Assembly (NCBI GenBank): GCA_963838885.1
Contig: CAWITB010000013.1
Location: 82,779-146,778, forward strand
Direction of reading: 5' to 3'
Origin: JAICMB01 sp963838885
Lineage (GTDB): Bacteria > Acidobacteriota > Terriglobia > Bryobacterales > Bryobacteraceae
Length of the DNA: 64,000 nucleotides
Made by a program: the position numbers and the translations under genes. This document shows positions 39,773 to 48,434 of this stretch, piece after piece. The notes below the pieces were generated by a model that was not told where the DNA came from, searched no databases, and saw nothing but the letters and a program-made list of their open reading frames with translations. Position 1 is the stretch's first letter. Every line of letters begins with the position of its first letter.

Positions 39773-40597
39773 CTAAAAATCTCTCCGCGCGAATATGACG
39801 AGCGCCGCCGCCAGAACTACCGCGCCGAAAACGGCCGAGGTCCAGATCGGCATGTAGCCGGCGAAGGTGCGATCGGAAATAGCGTCCAGCGTCATCCGGC
39901 CCATGTCGTACACCTTTGGAAACGTGTAGTACAACGCGCGCCATACGTTTCGCGACCATTCCGACGACAACAGCTTGAGCATGGTGGTGGTTTGCGCCAG
40001 CACCGCGCTCATGATCATGAGAGCGACCGCGATCATGGTGGCGAGCGCGGCGCTTTCAAAAAGAACGCCCACGAGCACCACCACGGAAAGCAGCACGGCA
40101 AAGATAAAAATCGTCGTCGCGATGGAAACAAGAAAACGAGTCTCCCATATCCCGGTCTTGAAGCCGAAAATCAGCCACACGCCCAACACAAGGTAGACGA
40201 CGTTGAGCGAGATGACGAGCACGTTGCCGATGTACCGGCCGAGCAGGATGTGCGTGCGGGAAACCGGTTTCGAGAGAAGAAGCTCGATGCGGCCGGGTTC
40301 AAGAACGCTGGGAATCAGCCCGGACGAGGCGAAAACCGCGATCACCATGCCCCAGATATAAAGATACGTCGCGATGCCGCCATAGAAGCCGCGGACGAGC
40401 TTCTCCAGATCCGTGGCGTGGTTGTTCGACTGGCCAAAGAGCGAGACCGAGGCCATGGCGCCCGCGACAATGTCGATCTTGAGCAGGAACAGGAAAAACA
40501 GGATCATGACGGTCGAGAGGCCGAATAATCCCCAGAAGATTTTGCGTGCGAATGCTTCGCGGAATGTGTCGCGGATGAGGGCGGCTGTAGCGTTCAT
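39773..40597 (-). CDS. ABC-2-type transporter permease
   Basis: 274 residues, about six membrane helices (IFWGLFGLSTVMILFFLFLL, GMVIAVFASSGLIPSVL, LVISLNVVYLVLGVWLIF, FAVLLSVVVLVGVLF, TSAVFGAVVLAAALVIF). Typical of ABC-2 membrane subunits that work with a separate ATPase. The start ATG overlaps the stop of the ATPase gene at 40594. Substrate unknown. Confidence 0.88.
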   Translation of the reverse strand: MNATAALIRDTFREAFARKIFWGLFGLSTVMILFFLFLLKIDIVAGAMASVSLFGQSNNHATDLEKLVRGFYGGIATYLYIWGMVIAVFASSGLIPSVLEPGRIELLLSKPVSRTHILLGRYIGNVLVISLNVVYLVLGVWLIFGFKTGIWETRFLVSIATTIFIFAVLLSVVVLVGVLFESAALATMIAVALMIMSAVLAQTTTMLKLLSSEWSRNVWRALYYTFPKVYDMGRMTLDAISDRTFAGYMPIWTSAVFGAVVLAAALVIFARRDF

Positions 40598-41530
40598 TTT
40601 TCGACTGTTTTCACGAACACTTCTTCAAGCGTATTGGTGGTCGGAATCACTGCCTCGATCTCGCAATTTTGCGAGCGCAGCAGATCGACGGCCGCGTTGA
40701 CCTGCTCGCGAGCTCGAAAAATGGAAATCGCACAGACCATCGTTGACGGCCGCTGCGGATGAGATTCGTTGCAGCTCCCCGTAGAGAAGCTCGGGCACTT
40801 GCGCGGCGGTGAGGCGATAGCCTTTGCCGGCAATCAGGTCGCGAACGCGCCCGCTCAAAGCCATTTTGCCCTTATGCAGAATGGCCACTTCTTTGCAAAA
40901 CATCTCAACTTCGGCGAGCAGATGCGAATTGATGAAAATCGTGACGCCCTGGGCTTCAAGCTCACCCAGGATTTCACGGATGTGCCGGCGGCCCACTGGG
41001 TCCACGCCGTCGGATGGTTCGTCGAGAATCAGAAGTTGCGGCGAATGAATCAGAGCTTGCGCGAGTCCGAGGCGCTGCAGCATCCCTTTCGAGTATTTGC
41101 CGATGCGGATGGCGCCCCAATCCTCCAGACCGACGCGGCCGAGGAGTTTCGGAATGAGCCGCTTGCGATCCGCGGAACTCACGCCCGATAGCGCCGCATA
41201 AAATTCGAGCATGCCGGTCCCGGTGAAATACGTCGGAAAGCGGTGGTTCTCAGGTAGATATCCGATCGGCTGGCGCGCCGACGGCTCGCCCACGGGTCGT
41301 CCGAAAACGCGCGCGGAGCCGGAAGTGGGATGCACGGCGGATAGCAGCATCTTCACGAACGTGGTTTTGCCGGCCCCATTCTGGCCCAGGAATCCGTACG
41401 TGGCGCCGCGCTCGATGGCTAGCGAAATGCCGTCCACGGCGCGAACTTCCCGGCGGCTCCAACGAGTGCGGAAAACCTTGGTAAGCGCGCTCGTCTCAAT
41501 CGCGTACCCCGAGGAACTCCCGGCATCCAT
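40594..41530 (-). CDS. ABC-2-type transporter ATPase, C-terminus split by a frameshift
   Basis: Walker A GQNGAGKTTFVKML, Q-loop region GYLPENHRFP, signature YSKGMLQRLGLAQAL and Walker B LLILDEPSDGVDP lie in one frame (41530 to about 40750). Between about 40770 and 40710 the frame changes; the second frame gives FRAREQVNAAVDLLRSQNCE and TNTLEEVFVKTVEK, the normal end of such ATPases, and stops at 40594 overlapping the permease ATG. As read, the first frame would run on to 40625 with an altered tail. All catalytic motifs are before the break, so a partly working protein is possible. A T5 run lies near the break. Confidence 0.85.
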
Positions 41531-41567
41531 TCATTTTCAGGATACGATTCAAAGTGGGGGTTCTGCC

Positions 41568-41831
41568 ATGAAGCTTCGGATTCTTACGTTTCTTATGATT
41601 GTCGCGCTTGTGATTGCGGCGCTGGCCGCCTGCAGCCGCGAAGACAATGCGCGGACGCAGCGGCAACTGCATGATGCCAAGACAGAACTGCAAAAGCAAA
41701 GCCATGAGGCGGGGCGCGAGTTGAAACGCGATGGCGCGATTGCCGCGCGGGACCTGAAGCGAGGCGCGACCGAAGCGTCGCGGGAGTTGAAGAAGGGAAC
41801 CGAGGAGGTAAAGAGGGAATTGGGACGCTAA
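41568..41831 (+). CDS. Small lipoprotein with charged helix
   Basis: 87 residues. Signal peptide with lipobox IAALAAC (Cys 22), then an unbroken, highly charged amphipathic helix (RTQRQLHDAKTELQKQ, RELKRDGAIAARDLKRG) with heptad spacing. It resembles small coiled-coil envelope lipoproteins; no family assigned. The LysM gene follows 61 bp later. Confidence 0.75.
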   Translation: MKLRILTFLMIVALVIAALAACSREDNARTQRQLHDAKTELQKQSHEAGRELKRDGAIAARDLKRGATEASRELKKGTEEVKRELGR

Positions 41832-41892
41832 CGAATCGCTTGCGTAACATTGACCTCACAGGCGCATCTCATCATACGAAGGAGAATTCGTG

Positions 41893-42351
41893 ATGGCGCA
41901 GCAGGACCAAAAGCTGGACCAGTTGAAGCAGAAATATCAATCCGTGTTGAATACGATTCAGCAGCAGGGCGTACGGCTTTCCCACATAAACATGCAGGAC
42001 AATAAGCTATTTCTGCAGGGCGAGGCGCCCTCGGAGCAGGCCAAGAACAAGGTTTGGGATCAGATCAAGGCCGTCGATCCAAGCTATTCCGATCTTACCT
42101 GCGATCTGACCGTGAACCCGGCCATCGCATCGCAGCAGGCGAGCGCGGCTGGAACTGCCGGATCGACGTTGGGGAATACGGGAGGCGGCATGCAGACTTA
42201 CACTGTGCAGCCCGGCGATTCCCTTTCCAAAATCGCGCAGCAGTTTTACGGGGCGTCCAATCAGTACATGAAAATCTTCGAAGCGAACCGCGACAAGCTG
42301 ACCGATCCTAATCGGATTCAGGCCGGGCAGGTTTTGAACATACCCCAGTAG
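41893..42351 (+). CDS. BON-LysM peptidoglycan-associated protein
   Basis: 152 residues from ATG 41893 (GTG at 41890 is equally close to the AAGGAG site). Residues about 10-75 look like a BON domain (GVRLSHINMQDNKLFLQGEA). After a Ser/Gly/Ala linker, residues about 98-150 are a LysM domain (YTVQPGDSLSKIAQQFYG, LTDPNRIQAGQVLNIPQ). This is the architecture of YgaU/Kbp-type proteins. No signal peptide is evident. Confidence 0.86.
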   Translation: MAQQDQKLDQLKQKYQSVLNTIQQQGVRLSHINMQDNKLFLQGEAPSEQAKNKVWDQIKAVDPSYSDLTCDLTVNPAIASQQASAAGTAGSTLGNTGGGMQTYTVQPGDSLSKIAQQFYGASNQYMKIFEANRDKLTDPNRIQAGQVLNIPQ

Positions 42352-42355
42352 GCGG

Positions 42356-43147
42356 CTACACGACGCGCCACTCGCCGGAGTAGATGTTGAAGCGTTCGTT
42401 GCGTACGAAGCCAAGCAGCGTGAGGGCGAAACGGCGCGCGGCATCGACGGCGAGACTCGAGGGTGCGCCCACGGCCGCAAGAGCGGGGACACCCGCCATT
42501 ACGCACTTTTGAATGAGCTCGAATCCGGCGCGCCCGCTGACCAACACCATGCATTCCCGCAGGGGAAGCGCGCCGGAAAGAAGCCGTTCGCCGATGAGTT
42601 TGTCGAGGGCGTTGTGCCGGCCAATGTCCTCGCGAACGCTTACAAGCTTCCCACTGGCATCGAACAGCGCGGCGGCATGCAGTCCGCCGGTCCTCTCAAA
42701 GACGTCTTGGCGTTCACGAAGCACGGCAGGAAGATCGTGGATCGTTTGCGAACGCACGCGGAATCCATCGTGCGGGAGAGCAGCGGCGCCCCGCGTGTTT
42801 AAGTTCTCAAGCGAAACTTTTCCGCACACGCCGCAACTGGAGTTAATCACTGTGCCGCGGCCGAAGAGATCCCGATCCAGATCCACACCGGGCTGCAACC
42901 ATACGTCGACAACGCCATCGCGGGATTCAATCGTTTTGACATCGGCGGCGCCCCCGATAATGCCCTCGCTGAGCAAGAATCCGGCCGCGAGCTCGCGGTC
43001 TGCTCCGGGAGTGCGCATCGCAACCGCCAGCGTCGCCCCGTTTATACGGATTTCGAGCGGCTCCTCGACGGCGATATAGTCCTGCCGTCCCGTCGTGCAG
43101 TTTTTTTCCACGGTGCGGACAGGAACCGTGAGTACGCTGCGGCGCAT
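42356..43147 (-). CDS. fdhD: FdhD, sulfur carrier for formate dehydrogenase
   Basis: 263 residues. FdhD passes sulfur from IscS to the molybdenum cofactor of formate dehydrogenase. The conserved cysteine pair is in NSSCGVCGKVS; other family blocks are EEPLEIRINGA, RELAAGFLLSEGII, GGLHAAALFD and REDIGRHNALDKLIG. No formate dehydrogenase or molybdenum-cofactor gene is in the window, so its client is elsewhere. Confidence 0.93.
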   Translation of the reverse strand: MRRSVLTVPVRTVEKNCTTGRQDYIAVEEPLEIRINGATLAVAMRTPGADRELAAGFLLSEGIIGGAADVKTIESRDGVVDVWLQPGVDLDRDLFGRGTVINSSCGVCGKVSLENLNTRGAAALPHDGFRVRSQTIHDLPAVLRERQDVFERTGGLHAAALFDASGKLVSVREDIGRHNALDKLIGERLLSGALPLRECMVLVSGRAGFELIQKCVMAGVPALAAVGAPSSLAVDAARRFALTLLGFVRNERFNIYSGEWRVV

Positions 43148-43174
43148 ATCCGTTAGACGGCGGCTTCCCGGCCT

Positions 43175-44677
43175 CTAACGAAGATTAAAGTGGTTTTCGA
43201 GCTGTCCGAGTTCGCGCTCGGCATTCGCGAGAGTGGCGCGCGCCTCGGCGAGATTACTCTCGCGGAGCGCGCGATCGGCTGTCTCCAAGTCGAATCGCAA
43301 ACGCCTTTCGCGTGCTAGAACAGCATCATTAACGCTTCTGCCCTGGGCTTTCTCGCGCTCCTCGAGACGCTGCAGATTGCTATTGACGCCGTCGATCCGG
43401 GCCTGCATCGACGTGCGCCGTTCCCGCAGTTCGCGCATTTCGACAACAGGATCGATGCGCCGCACACTGCTTTGTGGGCGCGCGTTGCCGTTCGCGGCGG
43501 GCTGTGATGCGGGCGATTGTCCGCTGGCGTTGGTATCGAACAGCTTGGGCAGGTACAGCGCCGCGGCGGTCAACAGGATGATCGTCAAAACTGAACCGAG
43601 GGTGATGTATAAGGCGCGATGACTTCGCCCTCGCTGGGGCGGAGGCGCCGGCCGGTGCGGAGGTTGATATTGTTGCTGAGTTGGCGGCTGCGGCATCGCC
43701 GGGAGCCACGGTTGCGATGGACTGCGCACGGGAGGAGGGACCGCTGGTATATTCCCTTGAGAAGGAATCTGTCCTCTGGAAGGGGCGGGCGGCGGAGGCG
43801 GATTTCTGCCGAAAAGCTGTGTCCCGGCGGCTTCGGCGGCGGAGACCCCTACGCCTAATCCTTTTTCCGACGATTCGAGCGCGACGCGCAGCGCGTCCGC
43901 CGTCTGGAAGCGCTGCTCCGGATCCTTTGATAGCGAGATCATGATGATATCGTTCAGCGCCGACGGCATGCTGGAATCGAAGTGGACCGGCGGCCGCGGC
44001 ATTTGCTGCAGGTGCGCCGCCATGATCGAATAATCGCTGTCGCCCTCAAACGGCTTCCGTCCCGTGACCATTTCATACAGCGAAATGCCGAGCGAGTAAA
44101 GATCCGAACGGGCATCGATCTCCCCCCCGCGGATCTGCTCCGGAGACATGTAAAACAGGGAGCCCACCGTCTTGCCCGTCTGTGTCAGCCGGTGATCGAC
44201 CTTGACTTTGGCGATGCCGAAATCCATGAGCTTCACAACCCCCGAAGGCGTCAGCATCATGTTTGGTGGCTTGATATCGCGGTGTACAACTCCGCGGGCA
44301 TGCGCGTAGGACAGCGCCGAAAGCACCTGGCAGGCGTAGTTGACGCAATCGCGAAGTGGGATGCGGCGCTGCCTCATGATCGCCTCCAGCGTGGAGCCGT
44401 CGACGAACTCCATGATCATCAGAAGCTGGTTGCCGACCCGCTGCGCCGTATGCAGGCATGCGATGTTGGGGTGATCGAGACTGGCTTGAACCTTGATTTC
44501 CCGAATGAACCGTTCCGCCAGCTCCTGATCTGCGTCCAGGTTCGGCAGCAGGATTTTCATGGCCTCGATGCGATCGGAGATCGTGTTGCGGACCTTATAT
44601 ACCTGGCCCATGCCGCCGGCTCCGACGATGCCGACCACCTGGTAGTCCCCGATAATTGCGCCTACCTCGTAACTCAT
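43175..44677 (-). CDS. Membrane-anchored Ser/Thr protein kinase
   Basis: 500 residues. The N-terminal 275 or so residues are a Hanks-type kinase: glycine loop GIVGAGGMGQVY, lysine in EAMKILLP, catalytic loop VVHRDIKPPN, DFG in LMDFGIAK, APE-like MSPEQ. A Pro/Gln-rich linker (about 285-350) precedes one membrane helix (ALYITLGSVLTIILLTAAAL). The external part is short, helical and coiled-coil-like (RTSMQARIDGVNSNLQRLEE), without PASTA repeats. It could phosphorylate FHA-bearing proteins such as the transporter at 28485; that link is inference. Confidence 0.95.
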   Translation of the reverse strand: MSYEVGAIIGDYQVVGIVGAGGMGQVYKVRNTISDRIEAMKILLPNLDADQELAERFIREIKVQASLDHPNIACLHTAQRVGNQLLMIMEFVDGSTLEAIMRQRRIPLRDCVNYACQVLSALSYAHARGVVHRDIKPPNMMLTPSGVVKLMDFGIAKVKVDHRLTQTGKTVGSLFYMSPEQIRGGEIDARSDLYSLGISLYEMVTGRKPFEGDSDYSIMAAHLQQMPRPPVHFDSSMPSALNDIIMISLSKDPEQRFQTADALRVALESSEKGLGVGVSAAEAAGTQLFGRNPPPPPAPSRGQIPSQGNIPAVPPPVRSPSQPWLPAMPQPPTQQQYQPPHRPAPPPQRGRSHRALYITLGSVLTIILLTAAALYLPKLFDTNASGQSPASQPAANGNARPQSSVRRIDPVVEMRELRERRTSMQARIDGVNSNLQRLEEREKAQGRSVNDAVLARERRLRFDLETADRALRESNLAEARATLANAERELGQLENHFNLR

Positions 44678-44884
44678 AACATCCCCGCGTTAGTTCCTGG
44701 CGCGCGCCTCCCGATCTCCACCCGGCGCGCGGCAGCGTACTGAACTGCAAACGATAACTTATGATACGGCAGTAAGTACAACTTCGCCAAATCTCGGCGG
44801 ACCCCCATCCTATTTGTGCCGCTGGCCGCACATCCGTTTCTCTGTGGGGAATTCGAACACTGGCGCGCGATCGCGAGACGAAGA

Positions 44885-47152
44885 TCAGCGCTTCTCGCGC
44901 TCCTGCGCATCGACCACGGCGACGGCCGCGACATTCACGATGTCGTTTACTTCCGCGCCCGTTTGTAGGACATGAACCGGCCGTGAAAGGCCCATCAGGA
45001 TGGGCCCGATGGCCTCGGCTCCGCCAAGACGCGAGAGCAGCTTGTAGGCCACGTTGCCGGCTTCGAGATTGGGGAATATCAAGACGTTGGCGCCGCCTTT
45101 CAATGTGCTGAAGGGATAGGACTGCTCAATAATCTCGGGCGTCACGGCGGTGTCGGCTTGCATTTCGCCGTCGACCATCAGTTGCGGAGCGCGCTGGCGG
45201 ACGATCTCGACGGCGTGCCGCACCTTTTCGGACAAAGGGTGGCGCGCACTGCCGAAATTCGAAAACGAAAGAAGAGCGACGCGCGGGGTGACATTGAAGC
45301 GCTGGGCCATCTCCGCGGCCCCCATGGCGATTTCGGCCAGATCCGCGGCGTCCGGCTCGATGTTGACGGTGGCATCGGCGAAGAAATAAACCTCGCCCTT
45401 CTGCGTGATCATGAGATAGACTCCCGAGACTTTGCGGAATCCTTCGCGGACGGGAATGACTTCGAGAGCGGGCCGCAGCGTTTCCGAATAGTGTTGCGTG
45501 AGACCGGCGATGACCACGTCGGCGTCGCCAGTCCGCACCATCAGCGCCGCGAACAGATTGCGATTGGACGCCAATGCTTCGGCTTCCGTGCGCGTCACGC
45601 CTTTGCGCTGGCGCAGCCGGTATAGCTCCTCGACGTAGGCCGCGCGGCGTTCCGCCTTTTGCGGGTCGACAACGGTAACGGTCTCGGGCGTGAGGGCCAG
45701 GCGCAGCTCCGCGATCAGGGGCCAGATGACATCGGGGTTGCCCAGAAGAATCGGGATCGCGATTTTTTCGTCGACCAGGATTTGCGACGCGCGCAGGATT
45801 TTCGGCTCCTCGCCTTCCGGAAACACGACGCGCTGGGGGCTGCGCTGCGCCTTATGGATCATGGTTCGCATGACGCCCTGCACGCGGCCGAGGCGGCGCT
45901 CGAGCTGGTCGCGATAGGAATCGAGATCTATATTCTCCTGGGCGGCGCCGCTGTCCATGGCGGCTTTTGCGACGGCCGACGCTTCGCGGATCAGAACGCG
46001 CGGATCGAAAGGTTTGGGGATGATGTAGTGCGGTCCGAACTCGAGCTTATCGAGACCGTAGGTGCGGCGTACCGAATCGGGCACGTCCTCGCGCGCCAGG
46101 TCCGCGAGCGCGTGAGTTGCGGCGAGCTTCATGGCTTCATTGATGGCGGTGGCGCGGACGTCCAGCGCGCCGCGAAAAATGAACGGAAATCCCAGGACAT
46201 TGTTCACCTGGTTGGGATAATCCGAGCGTCCGGTGGCGACGATGGCGTCGGGGCGGGTCTTCACGGCGACGTCGTAAGGGATTTCCGGATCGGGGTTGGC
46301 CAGCGCGAAAACGATGGGACGAGGGGCCATGGACCGCAGCATTTCAGGCGTCACGGCGCCGGCCACGGAGAGGCCGAAAAAGACATCGGCGCCCCGCATC
46401 GCATCCGCGAGCGTTCGCGACGGCGTGTCGGCCACGAAGCGTTCCTTGTAGCGATTCATGCCCTTCTCGCGGCCTTTATAAATCACGCCCACGCTGTCGC
46501 ACATGATGATACGTTCGCGGCGAACGCCGAGTTGAATGGCATGCTCGGCGCAGGCCACCGCGCTCGCTCCGGCGCCGTTGAACACGACCGTAACGGCATC
46601 GATAGGTTTACGCACGAGCCGCAGGGCATTGAGTAGCGCGGCGCCGGAAATGATCGCGGTGCCGTGCTGGTCGTCGTGGAAGACCGGGATCTTCATGGTG
46701 CGGCGCAGCTCCTCTTCGATTTCGAAACAGTCCGGAGCTTTGATGTCCTCGAGGTTGATGCCCCCAAACGTAGGTTCGAGAATCTGGCAGGCGCGAATCA
46801 CTTCTTTCGGGTCGCTGGTAGCAAGCTCGAGATCGAAGACGTCGATGTCGGCGAAGCGCTTGAACAGCACAGCCTTGCCCTCCATCACGGGCTTGGCGGC
46901 CTGCGCGCCGATATTGCCGAGGCCGAGCACGGCCGTGCCGTTGGTGACAACGGCAACCAGATTTCCTTTGCCCGTGTAGCGGTATGCGAGCGATGGCTGA
47001 GCCTCGATCTCGAGGCATGGAATGGCGACGCCGGGAGTGTAGGCGAGACTCAGGTCGCGCTGCGTGTGGCAGGGCTTGCTGGGGTTGACGGAGAGCTTGC
47101 CGGGCGGGTTCGACGAATGGTATTCGAGAACATCCTCTTTGCGAAGGTTCAT
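44885..47152 (-). CDS. maeB: NADP-malic enzyme fused to phosphate acetyltransferase-like domain
   Basis: 755 residues from ATG 47152, which matches the family start (NLRKEDVLEYHSSNPPGKL). Residues 1 to about 420 are malic enzyme (oxidative decarboxylation of malate to pyruvate; SLAYTPGVA, GLGNIGAQAAKPVMEGKA, the NAD(P)-site FNGAGASAVACAEHAI). About 430-755 is a phosphotransacetylase-type domain (RVVFPEGEEPKILRA), usually regulatory and acetyl-CoA-sensing in MaeB. Full normal length. Monocistronic here; a 200-bp gap precedes the kinase gene. Confidence 0.95.
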   Translation of the reverse strand: MNLRKEDVLEYHSSNPPGKLSVNPSKPCHTQRDLSLAYTPGVAIPCLEIEAQPSLAYRYTGKGNLVAVVTNGTAVLGLGNIGAQAAKPVMEGKAVLFKRFADIDVFDLELATSDPKEVIRACQILEPTFGGINLEDIKAPDCFEIEEELRRTMKIPVFHDDQHGTAIISGAALLNALRLVRKPIDAVTVVFNGAGASAVACAEHAIQLGVRRERIIMCDSVGVIYKGREKGMNRYKERFVADTPSRTLADAMRGADVFFGLSVAGAVTPEMLRSMAPRPIVFALANPDPEIPYDVAVKTRPDAIVATGRSDYPNQVNNVLGFPFIFRGALDVRATAINEAMKLAATHALADLAREDVPDSVRRTYGLDKLEFGPHYIIPKPFDPRVLIREASAVAKAAMDSGAAQENIDLDSYRDQLERRLGRVQGVMRTMIHKAQRSPQRVVFPEGEEPKILRASQILVDEKIAIPILLGNPDVIWPLIAELRLALTPETVTVVDPQKAERRAAYVEELYRLRQRKGVTRTEAEALASNRNLFAALMVRTGDADVVIAGLTQHYSETLRPALEVIPVREGFRKVSGVYLMITQKGEVYFFADATVNIEPDAADLAEIAMGAAEMAQRFNVTPRVALLSFSNFGSARHPLSEKVRHAVEIVRQRAPQLMVDGEMQADTAVTPEIIEQSYPFSTLKGGANVLIFPNLEAGNVAYKLLSRLGGAEAIGPILMGLSRPVHVLQTGAEVNDIVNVAAVAVVDAQEREKR

Positions 47153-47260
47153 GGGCGCGCGTTCCAGAGATTCCAGGGTACAGCACTGCGAAAATTGCAG
47201 GCCTGCGGGCTCGCGCTTTCGTGAGGCGCTAATTCCCACACCGGCGTACATGCGGCTCAC

Positions 47261-47289
47261 TTGACGCATGGTTCCCATTATGGGAACAT
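47261..47289 (+). promoter_or_regulatory. Promoter and palindromic operator of the HigBA-type pair
   Basis: TTGACG at 47261-47266 is a good -35. A perfect palindrome, GTTCCCAT-T-ATGGGAAC (47271-47287), lies where RNA polymerase would sit, with a weak -10 (GAACAT, 47284-47289). This is the expected binding site for the antitoxin, giving autorepression. The toxin TTG is 9 bp beyond the palindrome. Confidence 0.6.
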
Positions 47290-47295
47290 CAAGTT

Positions 47296-47583
47296 TTGAG
47301 AGTCGTCACGAAACGGCGCATACTGGAATTCGGGAAACAGAATTCCGAAGCGGTCGATCCTTTGCGGCGATGGCTGAAAGCCATCAGGGCCGCGCAGCCA
47401 AACAATCCGGCGGAGCTGAAGCGGGTATTCGGATCCACCGATTTCGTCGACGATCTAACTGTATTCGATATAGGCGGCAATAAATACCGCCTGATCGCTT
47501 TTGTTCACTACCGTCGCCAGATTGTTTATATCAAACATATTCTGACGCACAAGCGCTACGGCCAAGGAGACTGGAAAAAATGA
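47296..47583 (+). CDS. higB: HigB-like toxin (mRNA interferase)
   Basis: 95 residues from a TTG. It matches the HigB/RelE-fold toxin family, which cleaves ribosome-bound mRNA: RRILEFGKQNSEAVDPLRRW, a middle strand (KRVFGSTDFVDD), and the C-terminal strands NKYRLIAFVHYRRQIVYIKH and LTHKRYGQGDW with candidate catalytic His/Lys/Arg. The toxin-first order and the 4-bp overlap with the antitoxin gene are typical of higBA. Confidence 0.86.
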   Translation: MRVVTKRRILEFGKQNSEAVDPLRRWLKAIRAAQPNNPAELKRVFGSTDFVDDLTVFDIGGNKYRLIAFVHYRRQIVYIKHILTHKRYGQGDWKK

Positions 47584-47993
47584 GCACGCTTACGCGTAGC
47601 ATCGACCGCAAAAAGTATGGACGGCTTCTTGCCAAGACTGCACCGGTGTTGATCGAAACCGAAGAAGAGAATGAGCGAGCTCTGACCGCTATCGAGCGGC
47701 TTATGAAAAAAGGCGAGTCAAGGACGACTCCCGAAGAAGACGCGCTGCTGGGACTCTTGGCGAGGCTCGTGGAAGACTTCGAGGCCCGCGCGTATCCCAT
47801 GGACGACGCCGCACCACGCGAGGTCGTCGAGTTCCTCCTGGACCAGCGCGGGCTCAAACCTCGCGACCTATGGCCCGTCCTCGGCTCAAAAAGCCGAGTG
47901 TCGGAAATTCTTTCGGGGAAACGCGCCATCAGCAAGGAGCAAGCGAAAAAGCTCGCCGAATTCTTTCACGTCTCGCTGGCCGCTTTCATCTAA
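47580..47993 (+). CDS. higA: HigA-like antitoxin with helix-turn-helix
   Basis: 137 residues. The C-terminal half is an XRE-type helix-turn-helix (VVEFLLDQRGLKPRDLWPVL, GSKSRVSEILSGKRAISKEQ, KKLAEFFHVSL) that should bind the palindrome at 47271. The N-terminal half is helical and acidic (TEEEENERALTAIERLMKK) and probably wraps the toxin. ATGA overlap with higB. Confidence 0.88.
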   Translation: MSTLTRSIDRKKYGRLLAKTAPVLIETEEENERALTAIERLMKKGESRTTPEEDALLGLLARLVEDFEARAYPMDDAAPREVVEFLLDQRGLKPRDLWPVLGSKSRVSEILSGKRAISKEQAKKLAEFFHVSLAAFI

Positions 47994-48324
47994 CTTCGGC
48001 AACGGCTTTCGCGGCGTCCCTTCCGCGGATACCCTCCGCGATTAACTTCGGAGCGCACTGTCTCCACTGTCCGCCGCCGGAGGCCGACCCGGGCATTGGC
48101 ATCGGATCGCCGGATTCCGCAATAGTCGTACGACAAGCTTCCAGCGCTTCGCGTCTGTGTTGAAGGGCGTCTTCCAAGCATCCGAAGTTTACGAAATTTT
48201 TGACGTACACCGGAACCACCCTCGTAGTGTCTGGAACGGAAGCGACGTTTTCAGGTTCTCCGATCTGCCACGTCGCGCGAACGCGGACCTGAGCGATGCG
48301 TCTCGAGCGACGCGACAATGCCAT
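47986..48324 (-). CDS. Doubtful small protein, convergent to higA
   Basis: 112 codons on the minus strand, overlapping the end of higA by 8 bp. The segment FVNFGCLEDALQHRREALEA and AESGDPMPMPG loosely recalls HicB-type antitoxins (periodic FGxxxxEAL, GDPxPxP), but the core strands are not convincing and there is no clear SD. It may be a remnant or chance frame. The rest of 47994-48434 shows nothing else. Confidence 0.25.
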   Translation of the reverse strand: MALSRRSRRIAQVRVRATWQIGEPENVASVPDTTRVVPVYVKNFVNFGCLEDALQHRREALEACRTTIAESGDPMPMPGSASGGGQWRQCAPKLIAEGIRGRDAAKAVAEVR

Positions 48325-48434
48325 GGACTCTCACCATGAATCTCGATTGACATTCTCCTTCGAAATCTGATAGAACTGCATAACCACGTAGGAATCGGGC
48401 TTCGTCGCCATCGGCGGAAAAAGGGGAGGATCTC

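Noticed and set aside
44820..44860. TTCGAA-containing stretch resembling a tRNA T-loop
   Set aside because: No acceptor stem, anticodon arm or CCA can be folded around it.
45659..46636. 325-codon plus-strand open frame
   Set aside because: Shadow of maeB.
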